Positions 23,640 to 34,555 of a stretch of 64,000 bases of DNA are shown here, piece after piece; the first letter of the stretch is position 1, and each line of letters begins with the position of its first letter. A program made the position numbers and the translations under genes. The stretch is taken from contig QAOA01005801.1 in NCBI GenBank assembly GCA_003255065.1, positions 1,150,367 to 1,214,366 of the forward strand, written 5' to 3'. A model generated the notes under the pieces. It had not been told where the DNA came from and made no database searches. It saw only the letters and a list, made by a program, of their open reading frames with translations. The stretch comes from Cercis canadensis (lineage: Eukaryota > Streptophyta > Magnoliopsida > Fabales > Fabaceae).

Positions 23640-24335
23640 TGGGGTTTGGGTTTAAGGCTAGATTTTTTTTTTGAGTTTGGTGTTAAGTGTTTGGGGTTTA
23701 GAAAGTTAGGGTTTGAGATGTGGTTTAGGTTTTAGGGTTAAATGTTTAGGGTTAGGGTTTGGGGTTATGGTTTAATTGTTAAATTTAGGGGTTGGAGTTG
23801 TATGTTTGAATTTAGGTTTAGGTTTGGGATTAGGTGTTTAGGGTTTAAGAATTTGGGGTTTGGGATTTGGTATAGGATTTAAGGTTAAAGGTTTAGGGTT
23901 ATAGTTTAATTGTTGAATTTAAGGGTTAGAGTTGTATGTTTGAATTTAGGTTTAGGTTTAGGTTTCGGATTAGGTGTTTAGGGTTTAGGAATTTAGGGTT
24001 TGTGATTTGGTATAGGGTTTAGGGTTTGGGGTTTGGATTTATGGTTTGGAGTTTAGAGTTATAGTTTAATTGTTGAGTTTAAGGTTTAGAGTTGTATTTT
24101 TGAATTTTCGGTTCAAGTTTAGGGTTTAGATTTGAAATTTGGAGTTTAGTTTTCCGAGTTTTATTCTTGGTGTGGAAATTAGGGCTTGGGGTATACAGTT
24201 TAGAGGTTGGAGCAATATTTTTGAGTTTAAAATTTGGGGCTTGTGGTTGGGGATTTAGATTAGGGGTTTGGAGTTTGGTTTAGGATTTTAGGGTTTAGAA
24301 TTTAAGTTAGTGGTTGGGGTTTTGAGTTCAAGGTT
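23640..24335 (-). repeat. Degenerate TTTAGGG telomere-like tract, right arm
   Basis: Inverted counterpart of the left-arm tract. A segment containing GTTTAATTGTT ... GTATGTTTGAATTTAGG is present twice (from about 23768 and 23908), accounting for the longer right arm. Confidence 0.8.
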
Positions 24336-24711
24336 AAGAGTTTTTTTTTTTTTTGCCCCAAAAAGGCCAACTTGAATTGGCGTTTTTCTTTAGAAAACTC
24401 CAAAACGTTTTGGAGTTTTCTAGAGAAAAACGCCAAAACGTTTTGGAGTTTTCTAGGAAATCAATTCGGCAGCTTTTGACTTTCATTTCGGCGTTTTATA
24501 TCATTTTGGCATTTTTTTACAAGAAACTCCGTTTTAATTTTGGCGTTTATTACATAAAACGCAGATTTGATTTGGCGTTTTGTTATAAAAACGAATTGGC
24601 GTCTATTAGGTATAAAAACTAACCCATTTTGGTAAATATTTTAAAAACTAACCTAAATACGTAATTAACTAATTAAATAGCATTATTTCAGTTAATTTGT
24701 CCTAGAGAAAA

Positions 24712-25330
24712 CAATAAACTTGTTGATATATATATATATCATTAGAAGTAAGGTCAAGAGCAACATATACAACTCCAAAAAGCAGCATGCAAGCCAACAA
24801 CACATTCATATATTGGTAACAAGGACCAAGATACATAAAAGGTGCAAAGAAACATGAAAACAAAGAAAAGATAACCTGTGAGGTTCTATCCCCTGCAAAT
24901 GTTAGGTATACACATGTGAGTGGTGTGGATGTTAAATAATGTGCAGTAAGAAGTCCCATATTGGATAGAAAAGATAAAGGAGCATGGTATATAATATTCC
25001 GATTGACAAATACTCATGAACTTAAACTTTTGAGTCAATTTAGTGCTAGTTAAATAGGCCATGCCTTTCTCTTTCTCTCATTTTACACTGCACTTACCCC
25101 TTGAACAAAAATGCATGATTCTAATAATAAATAGACATCCGTTTACAGGTAAGAGGCTCAGAGAACACATGTTACTTTGATAACCCATCATATTGTTCCT
25201 TTTATATGTAAGAGCAGCTGTGTCATCCCATATATTTGTTTTACAATTGTTACTTTTCATTTAATTTGGTTACGGAAAGCATTGACTCATTTTTTATTAG
25301 GCCAAGTAGGAGAGAATGTCATGCTCTTTT
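24712..25330. other. Spacer between the two related MULEs
   Basis: No gene confidently recognised. The minus strand at 24702-24959 has an 85-codon frame with hydrophobic stretches and an acceptor-like TTTGCAG at its upstream end, but nothing identifies it as an exon. Confidence 0.35.
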
Positions 25331-25332
25331 CT

Positions 25333-25700
25333 CTGGCAAATTTACTACAATAATACCATTTAATAAAGAATTTACGAATTTAGGTTACTTTTGAAACTAT
25401 TTACCAAAATGGGTCACTTTTTTCACCCAATACACGCTAAAGCGTTTTTCTTAGAAAACGCTAAAACATTACACAATATTTTAAATAATAAACGCTAAAA
25501 TGTAAAATGCATTTTTTGTAAAAAAATGCCAAATTTTTTTTGTAAAAAATGTTGAAACGTTAAGGCTCCTAACATGATTCTTCTTGGATAGGAAATAAAA
25601 CTCGGAAATGAATCCGCGTTTTCCCCTAGAAAACGTGGATTAATTTCCGCGTTAACTAACCTCAAAAACCTAGGAAAACACAGATTCAAATCTGCGTTTT
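25333..25700 (+). repeat. Left terminal repeat of the PMD MULE
   Basis: Follows the same order of words as the palindromic element's arm: AATACCATTTAATAAAG, then AATTTAGGTTAC, ACCAAAATGGGTCAC, AATAAACGCTAAAAT and a TGTAAAAAAATGCCAAA stretch. Further in are AAAACGTGGATT / AATCCGCGTTTT words. More diverged inward than outward. Confidence 0.65.
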
Positions 25701-25928
25701 CCAGGTTCCTGAGGCGGTCTCCCTTCACCCTTTCCCCCTTCGCCCCCTTTCTCCGCACTACTCCCTTTCTCCTATCTTCTCCCTTTCTCTGCCCTTCACC
25801 CCATTCTCCTATCCTCTCCCTTTCTTTGCTTCACTTCTCGGTCTCCATCTCAGTGTCCTCTTTCTCCTCTCTTTTTCAGTGTCTTTTTCTCACTTTCACT
25901 GTCTCATTTTCACTATCTACTTACAAAA

Positions 25929-28900
25929 ATGACCCGTCATGAAGCAATTTTATCTGGACCAATAGATTCATCATTGTTAACTTTACAACCGTACCATATT
26001 TCTAATGAAATATGGAACAATGAGGTTAGTAAAATTTTAACTTAATTTTTTAGTGTAAATTTCTTAAATTTATTAGTTAAAAATTTGTTTTAGTTATTTA
26101 TAATTTTTTTGTTCATAATTATTAAATTAATTAATTTGTTAGTTTAGATTTTTTAGTAGTATTTATTAAATTGGTATAATTGATTTATTATTTTAAATTT
26201 TTAATGATTATTGTTAAATTTAAAAAGTAGATTACTTACTTTAAATTTGTTATTAGGAATGATTAAATTGATAAAGTAGATATGTTATATAGATTTTGTG
26301 GTTTGGGGTTTAGGGTTAGGATTTGTGGTTTAGGGTTTAAGGTATAGAGTTTTGTTGTTCAACTTAGGGTTTAGGATTTAGGGTTTAGCATTTTAATTTG
26401 TGGGTTTGTAGTTTAGGATTTAGGGTTTAGGGCTAAGGGTCTTGAAGTTTAGGGTTTTATTTTTGAGTTTAAGATTTGGGGTTTAGGGTTTATGATTTTA
26501 TTTTTTGGTATAAAATTTAGGGCTTATGATTTATGGTTGAGGGTTTAGGGTTTGGTGTTTTATTTTTTGAGTTTAGGGTTTGGGGTTTAGGGTTATGGTT
26601 TTGATTTTTGAGTTTGAGGTTTTAGATTTAGGGTTTAGGGTGTAGGATTTATAGTTGAGGGTTTAGGTTTGGAGATGGATTTTTGAGTTTAGGGTTTGGG
26701 GTTTATGATTTAGGGTTTAAAGTGTATGATTTGTAGTTTAGGGTTTAGGGTTATGATTTTATTTTTGTATTTTGGGTTTAGGGTTTAGGATTTATGATTT
26801 AGGGTTTAGAGTGTATGATTTGTATTTTAGGGTTTAGGGTTATGATTTTATTTTTGAGTTTAGGGTTTGGGGTTTTGAGTTTCGGGTCTATGGTTTTGAT
26901 TTTTGTGTTTGGGGTTTCTAATTTAGGGTTTAAGGTGTAGGATTTGTAGTTTATGGTTTAGGGTTTGGAGATGATTTTTAAGTTTAAAGTTTGGGGTTTA
27001 GGGGTTATGGTTTTGATTTGTGTTTGGGGTTTAAGATTTAGGGTTTAGGGTGTAAGATTTGTAGTTTAGGGTTTAGAGATGCATTTTTAAGTTTAAGGTT
27101 TGGGGTTTATGGGTTATGGTTTTGAGTTTTGTGTTTGGGGTTTAGGGTTTGGAGTTTAGAGTGTAGAGGTTTAGGGTTTTGTTTTTGAGTTTAGGATTTG
27201 GAGTTTAGGATTGAACGAATATTATTTCGGTTTATTTATTAGTTTAATAAATATTATTTTGGTTTCTGTTAGGCACTGAGACTGGTTCGCCCTCGTACTC
27301 ACAAGATCGGCCCCCCCCAAATGAGAGATTGATCCTATATCTGCAGAGGGCAGGGTTTGGTGCAGTTTACTTTGTGAGGTCCATGTAGTTAGATATCCAG
27401 TTCATATCTGCAATGGTGGAGCAATGGCACCCAGAGACACACACATTTCATATGCCTTTTGGAGACTGCATCGTGACCCTGCAAGACATGAAGATCTTGT
27501 TAGGGCTTCGTGTTGATTATATTGCGGTTAGTGGGAGGAGCTTCCATCCCTTGTGGCACGATGAGGTGGTTCATCTTTTAAGAGTGGTGCCAACTGAGAA
27601 TATCATTGTAGGTTTTCGGGTTCGGTTGTCTTGGTTCAGGGAGACATTTGGGGTCTGTCCACAAGATGCAAAGCCACATGTATTTAAGTGTTATGTGAGG
27701 GCATACATTCTACAGTTGATAGGATCGTGGCTGATCTCAGATACTACTGGGAACTTTGTGCATCTCATGTACCTGGAGCTCCTGAAGAACTGGGACATTG
27801 CTGGCACACTTAGTTGGGGTTAGGCTGTACTTGCTCACCTATACTGGAGCTTGTGCAACTTTACTCTTGGACGGAGCATAGAGTTAGAAGGATGCATATT
27901 CCTCCTGCAGGCATGGGCGTATGAGAGATTTCTTACTTTATCTCCGTCCCCCCCAGTTGTCCCTGAACCTTTTACAATTATATGCTATTAGATCCGATTA
28001 TAAGTTAAAATTATGTATTAGGTGGAGACGTCCATTACGTTATGACCACATCGAGTTCACCAAGAACCATGTAGGCTTTCGTTGGGCTTTTGATCGTCTT
28101 GGAGGTCATAAGGTGAGTGAATTCTAAAGATTTAGAGTTAAATTGTTATTGAATAAATATACAAGTTGTATGGCTAAAATGTGCAATAAATTTTTTTACT
28201 GTATAGGTCGTGTGGCAGCCATATTGGAACTTCCAGTTGGCACCATTTTGTATTGCTAGATTTCAGATCTAGACTGCTAGGGTACCCCTCTGTTCATTTA
28301 ATGTGATAGAGGGACATTACCCCGATCGAGTGGTTCGTAAGTTTGGTGAGCTACAAGTCATTCCGGATAATCCCCCAAAGTACGACGTTGAGTTAAAGAT
28401 GATTACCATTCAAGGGAAGCAAGATACGGATTGGAGGATCATCCATTATGCATACTACCAGTAGTGGGATAACCGACAACAAAAGTTAGTTATGCCGACA
28501 AGGGGCTTGGGCATGGCAACAGATTATATGCCGTGGTATCTTCGGATAACTTGGAGGTTGATGAGTTCATATAGCGCTGCACGTGGTGAGCAGATTAGTG
28601 TAATGTGTCAGATTTGATTTGATTTGATTTAAAGTATTGTACATTTTATTTAACTTCATATTATATGTTATTTACAAGATGACATACCTCTACCCGAGCA
28701 ACCTCCTCCATTTCAGCAGTAGGGTCCAGGGCAATAGCAGCCCCCGACATTCTAGAGTCCATATCCACATGTGCAGCTGACCGAGGAGCAGTGGGCTATA
28801 TTTGAACGTGAGTTGCAGTCATCCACCTAAGATGGCTAGAGGTTGCAATTTTCTGATTTTGTTGATCCGGAGATAGTAGAAACCACAGTTCCAGATCAGC

Positions 28901-28960
28901 AGGATATAGACCCGGATCATACATTTTTTTAGTACATATTTGTTGATTATTGTATATATT
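25929..28960 (+). pseudogene. Plant mobile domain (PMD, MAIN-like) protein remnant
   Basis: PMD proteins occur in MULEs and retroelements and as the host MAIN/MAIL1 silencing-related factors. Exon 1 (25929-26024) reads MTRHEAILSGPIDSSLLTLQ and ends at a GTTAGT donor. Exon 2 begins after an AG near 27270. It carries the PMD hallmark series: LVRPRTHKIG, VEQWHPETHTFHMPFGDC, ITLQDM-type VTLQDMKILLGLRVD, YILQLIGSWLISDT, then AVLAHLYWSLC, FLLQAWAYERF and VWQPYW. The C-terminal region has GHYPDRVVRKFGELQVIP and ATDYMPWYLRITWRLMS. Breaks: a C8 homopolymer frameshift (27311-27318), TAG at 27386-27388, TAG at 27821-27823, a frameshift after ~27930 and later stops near 28272 and 28463. The intron between exons 1 and 2 holds telomere-like repeats. 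Domain call is strong; function in transposition is not established. Confidence 0.82.
26283..27215 (+). repeat. Degenerate TTTAGGG tract in the PMD gene intron
   Basis: About 930 bp of irregular GGGTTTAGGG / GGTTTGGGGTTT / TTTTGATTTTTGAG words on the plus strand, lying within the intron between PMD exons 1 and 2. Same style as the arms of the palindromic element. A tiny isolated piece (TTTAGGATTTAGGGTTTAG) recurs near 30673-30691. Confidence 0.8.
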
Positions 28961-28989
28961 TGTAATTTTGACATTACTCCATATATGAA

Positions 28990-30035
28990 AAGTTAATTAA
29001 TATTTACTAAAATTGGATATTTAAAATATTGCAATAACCACTTATTTACATCATATGAGCAATTTATTTAATGTCATTCGGGATCAAGTCGAACATTCAA
29101 AACTAAGTCTAAATTGAAATAATAATGATTGTGAATATGTATGAGTGTGACGTCATCTTTCCAAAACACCCAACTACCCCCAGTGAAGCCATTACACCGG
29201 GTTGTAATCATGTTATTGAAACCAATAGATTGTCTGATGCCGTTTTGCATCTAGTCGTTATGCTCATAACGCGTCTCCGTCAAGATTAACACACTGACTC
29301 AATGTCGACAACATATCATGTGTGCAGTGTCTTGGAAGTCTAGATGTCCTACACCTTTGCAATTCCATATTGCGATGATCGTGTTAACATGTGCCAGATA
29401 AAATTCATGATGTTGTAGATCAATAAGTAATGGCTCCAGACACAAATGATACCCTGACATGTCATTGAAATGTATTGCAGTAGGTATATAAGTCAGTCTT
29501 ATACGCATCTCTTGTGTGACTCCATGTTGTCGCACAATGTTAAAATGCAGTTTCTCTGCCGGAATAAAGAAAGAGGTCCTACTATTTATCAAGTCATAAC
29601 GCCAATAATGCATATATACCCACCAGTTATACAATGCTTAGATGTATTTATTGTTCATCTCAACTTCTCCAAACGGTCATCGCTCTAGGTCCGGGTACTC
29701 AACAGGAACTCCTAATGTGCTCCAATTAGGTGCATCCATGTCAAGAACAATATATGAGGGCAATATCCTTGGCATTTTTGACTCCTCAATTGGCCTCCAA
29801 TTTTGTGTGTAATGATTCTTTTTGTAAAGGGTCAATAATTTTCATAGCAATTGTAAATTTTGTGGGAAATTCGTAATGTTTGTTGGATTTGCCTGTATGC
29901 CTCGGAGTTCCTTATCAGAAATCTTATAAAACAACCCTTGAGGCGACATATATCCTCATGCATATTCATCACTATCTTCAAACCATGTTGGATCCATCTT
30001 AAACTTTTGTGGTGGAAGGGACATTGATCTGTTGA
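28990..30035 (-). pseudogene. Unrecognised protein ending in an endonuclease/exonuclease/phosphatase (EEP) domain
   Basis: Minus-strand reading from MSLPPQKFKMDPTWFEDSD (near 30027) through LERWPFGEVEMNN-like and PAEKLHFNIVRQHGVTQ (29560-29500 region). It runs without a domain gap into IIAIWNCKGVGHLDF, VSVLILTETR and GFTGGSWVFWKDDVTL (29390 to 29140). The WNC-G, ETR and G-SGG-W-W pattern is that of EEP domains as in LINE endonucleases and related plant proteins. The ~250 residues before it match nothing I recognise. Stops occur at the Tyr/Gly boundary near 29957, in the 29690s, at ~29302 (CGA to TGA) and ~29253. The catalytic C-terminal half of EEP was not found, so it is partial. It may be a MULE accessory gene or captured LINE sequence. 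Confidence 0.55.
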
Positions 30036-30089
30036 TATGAGAAGATAATAAAAGAACTATATGTGAATAACACAATATGAATATATAGA

Positions 30090-31185
30090 TTTTGTTAAGG
30101 TGCATAAAAGATACATAACTGAGCTGATACAAGATACATAAAGGTGCAATAATTGTAATCGTCATCCGAAGTATAATCAAGACAATTCATTATAGACTCA
30201 ATTTCTGTGGGTGATAACTCACAATTCATAACAACATGTTCCTTAGCCAGTTTTAACAAATAGTAGGAGCATCTATGAACGAACATTTGATTGTTCTCCT
30301 TCCTAATTTCTAAAATAGCCGTTTCATAGTCATGTCAATTTCTTCAAGTCATTCTTAACGACCATCTATAAATAGGAGGAGCTTCAATGGATTATAATTA
30401 TTATACCAAATCTTCAGCTTCATTAATTTGATATGCCCACTCACAATGTAAGCTAGCGTAATATTCCCTTGGATCAGAGTGTAATTCACTTTCGTAATCA
30501 TCATTAAACCTTGGTAACAATCAGATATCATATGTGTGACGTCTTCTTGACATAATGTGTCACCCTGTTGATTTACAAAAATAAATCACCAATATAATGC
30601 ATAACTAACTACATTAACAAGTAAGAACAGTTTAACAAGTAAAAACAATCAAATCACTAATTTAGGATTTATAGTTTAGGATTTAGGGTTTAGCTCGATC
30701 ATTCTTCATCGGACATGTAAATATCTTATAGACACTCTGGTTTTCGGCTCATGCGAGTCCACATAGCAACACGTGCCCTGTTACCCCCTCATTGCCTCTC
30801 TCGCACTGCGTTCACAATCACTTCGCATTAATCTGATTCGTATACGATTATTCTCTTCTCTTATGCGATACAAAGCTGATTGTAACTCCAAAATACTTTG
30901 CCTTGGCATGTGTATGGCCAAACATTGTGGAACATGGATGTTTTGCCTCATAGACAATTCCTACAAATTAGTACATTTAACTTTTCTATGTTATCATTCC
31001 ATTAACATAATACTATGTACTTGGGAAGAGTTATGTAACATTGAGTCTAGTGGATACCAAAAGTCATTATCTAACATCCATTGACACCCACACTCTCCAA
31101 AAATGTCTCTGGGCATGTATTGCAACACCATTTCAAAATCCTGTAAATCGTCATTATGGAAATAACGTTTAGTCATAACTATAAT
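30090..31185 (-). pseudogene. Unrecognised accessory exons downstream of the MULE transposase
   Basis: Short minus-strand open pieces sit between the transposase and the EEP pseudogene. One is 31176-30994, with MVLQYMPRDIFGECGCQWML. Another lies around 30930-30780 with MREENNRIRIRLM-like basic residues. A block at 30560-30095 includes MSRRRHTYDI, YESELHSDPREYYASLHCEW and LAKEHVVMNCELSPTEIESI. Splice-like boundaries are present (for example a GTATCT donor after 30140). Codon-like conservation of long phrases suggests they were once coding, but I do not recognise any family. They might be 5' exons of the EEP gene. Confidence 0.4.
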
Positions 31186-31309
31186 TAAATATTCATGAAA
31201 CTATATTCATTATACAATGTGTTAGGAATATATATACAACGAAAATAAATAAATTTTTTCCACAAAAAATAAAACATATAATGGAAGACGGTGTTAAAGT
31301 TGATATTCC

Positions 31310-34074
31310 CTTCAGTTCGGACATCACTTCTTGTTGTGGCCTTCTATGCGACAAAGGCTACATTTGATGTTGCTAGATGAAGATTCTCCCAAATCCATCT
31401 CGGTCAGCATTTGTCTTGAAGTTGGGTGTCATTTTTCCCTAAGCAAGACACGATTTGGGATTACCTTAATCTCACCTGCAACTAGCCAATACTCCTATCC
31501 ACCAACTAGGAGAAACTCCCAACTATACGTATTGACCAGGCTTTGAGTGGAGTATATTGGACTAATATACTTTCATGCATCGATTGCAATAGAGGTATAA
31601 ACAAATATGTCGTGTGTACATGGTATGTGAAGGGCTTGAAACTAACCACACCCGTACGTTCTCTCGTTTAGCTTGAGAGCAAATAATCACCTGCTAATCT
31701 GTCCCATAGAATCAAATATCTCCTCCACTTTAAACGATCTAGTGTCTCTATTAAACAATATTGGACGGTGTGAGGATAGGAAACGCCTATTACAGGTCAT
31801 TTTCTTTTCGGCATCCTCAATCCATGTTTGCCCACTTGCCAGCCTCACCCGAGCCAGTTCTCGTCCTTCCATGAAAATATGATTCATTTTGTAGTACATG
31901 ACTCTGACAAGGGCAATGATAAGCATGTTGCAAGCACCCTTTAACATGTCATTAACACATCCAGCCAAATTAGTCATCATGAGGCCATATCGTCTACCCT
32001 GGATGTCCCCTTGTTGTGTCCATTTTGCCTTATCAATGTCATTGATATACTGCCAGGCGTCGTCTTTCTTACACTTCCCATATATCTCTGTCAGACTAGG
32101 CACCTATCAATTACAATTAAAAGTTAAATTAAACCTTACTTACCATCAAAATTTATGACTGATAATAAATTTTTATATTTGATTGATATTCTTACCGACT
32201 TTGTAGATTTTATGTTTCAGAGCCACATCCTTGAAGTTAGTGTTTCAATTGCTCACAACGTGGTGTAAACAGAAAAAAAATTATGAGCCAATAGTGGATG
32301 CCAACCAACATGTTCATCTTCGATAGATGACAATATGCTTATATGCCGATCTGAAATAAGTGTCAAATCCTGCATGTCCCCAACCATGTGCTATCTCAGA
32401 TGTTTTAAAAACCATGATCATGCTTCTTTCGTTTCACCTTCCACGACGGTATAAGCTAAAGGCAAGGGGGAATGAGAATCGTTCTGTGTAGTGGCGATGA
32501 GCATAGTCTACTTATACTTCCCATACAAAAAAATACCCTCAATTTGGATCACTAGCTTGCAAGAAAGGAATGCATTAATACATGGTTTAAAAGCCTTGAA
32601 AACACGTCAAAATCTCCTCACTGTTGGATCATTTGCTAGCCTTCACATCCATCGATCATCCAAACACTATTCTACCACAGTTCCGGGCGCATATTTTTGC
32701 AATGCAGTCATCCATCTAGGTAACTTATTATAACTCACCTCCTAATCACTATATATCTGAGTGATAGCTCTTTGCTTCGCAAGCCATGTTTTTCTGTACA
32801 ATATTTGATAAGAGAATGTACTTCTAATGCGCTTTTGTATTAGCTTAATTGGCACATCCGCCTTCTCCTTAATCATGCTAACAATCATTGTCGCAACCAC
32901 CTTAACATCTAGTTGTTTTTTGTCTTGTGTTAAGGTGGCATTTGTGCAACTCTGTGGGCCATTGTACTTTCTGATCTCCCACATATTGCTCTTAGTTCTT
33001 AAGCAGGCATTAAGTCTCCAATTGCATCTAGAACCATAATTATGACACTCCAAAATTAATTTATGGGGTTTCGATTCCTTCACCTTGAAATTATGATGCA
33101 TGTAAATGGAGTATTGCTTCACAGTTGACTGAAGATCCTCTTTGCTGATGAACTATTGACCTATTTACAGTTTCTCGCCTCATTGTCATCTACTAACTCT
33201 GAAACTTCCTTTAACATCATTAGTATGTTATAATGCCTCCATGTTCACATATGTATAGTGTGGAGGAAGGACCGACTGAATTGGTGTCATATTTTGGGGT
33301 GAAGCAGATATCGGTTCCTCCCCGAGCAATAGCACGTTCAAATCTAATACATACTTAGGTTCCTCCTCATCGCTTGATTCTCCCTCATCTGGCATATACT
33401 CTCCTTCCTCATCATCAGTTGTGTCGATTAGAGAATCAATAGAAGAGTTACCCTCACTGATATTCGGTTGCACACCTCTACGTTCGTTGCTTCTAACTTT
33501 GTATTCTTCAATCGTCATTGTCCGAACATTCGAACCCAGTCACAGATCATTACATTCATATAGATAGCCTTCTTCAGGGATACGAGTTTGGCTAGAACTA
33601 GTCAAACCATGTTGGAATCCAAATGAACTAAGCTCCGGTTGATAACAAGGTTTCACTTCTATCTCGGTTTGACTATATGGAGGACAATAACTAGAGATTG
33701 AACAAGGACCACTCGCATCAACACCTTTAGGTTCACCATCATCTCCACCATTCCACAATCTTCGCCTCAACATATATCTCAATTGCACTAAGAGATTTAA
33801 GTTGACTATAACTATCAAACATTATCTCAACATCCTCATGACATCTTAGCTCAACAACATTATAAAATAATAGATTAATAGATATTGGAACTCTATAAAT
33901 AATCTTCTCAACAACTGAATTTGTTAAAAGACCAAATTTTCAATGAACATAAAATTGTAAATGTTGTAGTCTACATATGTTCTTCATATTCAAACCAATA
34001 GGTCTAGGACCATTATACATGACACCTTGAGAACCATCATATATCTGACCATTGTAATAAACTGATAGAAGCAT
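31310..34074 (-). pseudogene. MULE (MuDR-type) transposase remnant
   Basis: DDE transposase that cuts and pastes the element. Start ATG at 34074 with MLLSVYYNGQIYDGSQGVMY. Then an acidic linker (TDDEEGEYMPDEGESSDEEE), the MuDR N-terminal zinc/DNA-binding segment (KPHKLILECHNYGSRCNWRL, 33120-32900), ITQIYSD and NKLPRWMTALQKYAPGTVVE. The catalytic core is at 32600-32300 (KLVIQIEGIFLYGKYK, PLAYTVVEGETKEA, DLTLISDRH). Next is GDIQGRRYGLMMTNLAGCVN, then a SWIM-like motif (LNERTYGCG ... IPCTHDI, 31660-31590) and a CX2CX4H zinc knuckle CSLCRIEGHNKK near 31350. The first catalytic Asp appears as Glu (IQIEG), one SWIM Cys is Tyr, and many stops interrupt the frame. Longest open piece: 32103-31687. Orientation converges on the PMD gene. 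Confidence 0.88.
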
Positions 34075-34555
34075 CTTCCTCTTAAATCATCAATAATACA
34101 TATCATTAAAATTTTCACAATATCAACCTAGTTTTTAATAAAATTTAATATCAAATATAGACTAAATACTAATAAAAATTACATACATCTAAACATATCA
34201 AATCAAAACAAAAATTTAAACATATCTAAACCACTTCTAAAACTTCAACTTGCACTATCAATTATTACAAACTCGTACACTTTCAGCACTTTAGAACAAC
34301 TTCCTTCAATATTTCAAAACAATTTCACAGTACTTCTCTCCAAATTTCAAAATGCACTCAACACTTCAAAATGAATGCATTCAACAAATGTAAAAAAAAT
34401 GGATATTTATAGATGAGATCCGCTACTTTATTTCAATGAAACTTATAAAAAAAAAAAATGTTGTTTTGTGAGGTGCTACAGTGTTAGCACTTAGCATAAA
34501 CAAAATGGCATTTCCCAAAAGTAAAACTGCATTTTGCAGAACCAAAATAGCGTCA

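Larger units (their letters stand above)
22687..24702. mobile_element. 2-kb near-perfect palindromic MULE with telomere-like arms
   Basis: Bounded by a perfect 9-bp direct repeat TAGAGAAAA (22678-22686 and 24703-24711). The two arms (about 22687-23605 and 23640-24702) are inverted copies, with only a few mismatches in the outer ~350 bp. The right arm has an extra ~150-bp internal duplication. The outer parts carry AACGCCAA / CCAAAACGTTTTGG motifs; the inner ~600-700 bp of each arm is degenerate CCCTAAA (TTTAGGG) sequence. Mirror-image 89-codon open frames (22767-23036 minus, 24353-24622 plus) exist only because the arms are conserved. No transposase. Terminal sequence (ACGTATTTAGGTTAG ... ACCAAAATGGGTTAG) matches the end of the larger MULE starting near 25333, a likely autonomous relative. 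Confidence 0.88.
25333..34550 (+). mobile_element. Large MULE carrying a PMD gene, transposase and accessory exons
   Basis: The left end is recognisable by similarity to the palindromic MULE termini (GAATTTACGAATTTAGGTTAC ... ACCAAAATGGGTCAC). Inside are a plus-strand PMD pseudogene (from 25929) and a converging minus-strand MULE transposase (start 34074), the convergent arrangement typical of two-gene MULEs. Between their 3' ends lie further minus-strand exons with an EEP domain. A right-hand TIR could not be aligned; sequence near 34490-34550 (AAATGGCATTT, AAAATGCAG-like words) may be its eroded remnant. All genes are broken. Confidence 0.72.

Noticed and set aside
22767..24622. Pair of 89-codon frames in mirror orientation in the palindromic element
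   Set aside because: They are the same TIR sequence read from both arms. Their conservation follows from arm identity, and the peptide (Phe/Tyr/Lys-rich) matches no family. No gene is claimed.
24702..24959. 85-codon hydrophobic minus-strand frame as a membrane-protein exon
   Set aside because: An acceptor-like TTTGCAG precedes it, but there are no matching neighbouring exons and no recognisable family.
23045..27215. Interstitial telomere
   Set aside because: The CCCTAAA/TTTAGGG words are irregularly spaced and variable, lie inside transposon boundaries with TSD, and switch strand at the palindrome centre. They are not a fused or healed chromosome end.
34490..34550. Right TIR of the PMD MULE
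   Set aside because: A few similar words (AAATGGCATTT, AAAATGCAG) occur, but they do not align collinearly with the left end, so it is mentioned only as a possible remnant.
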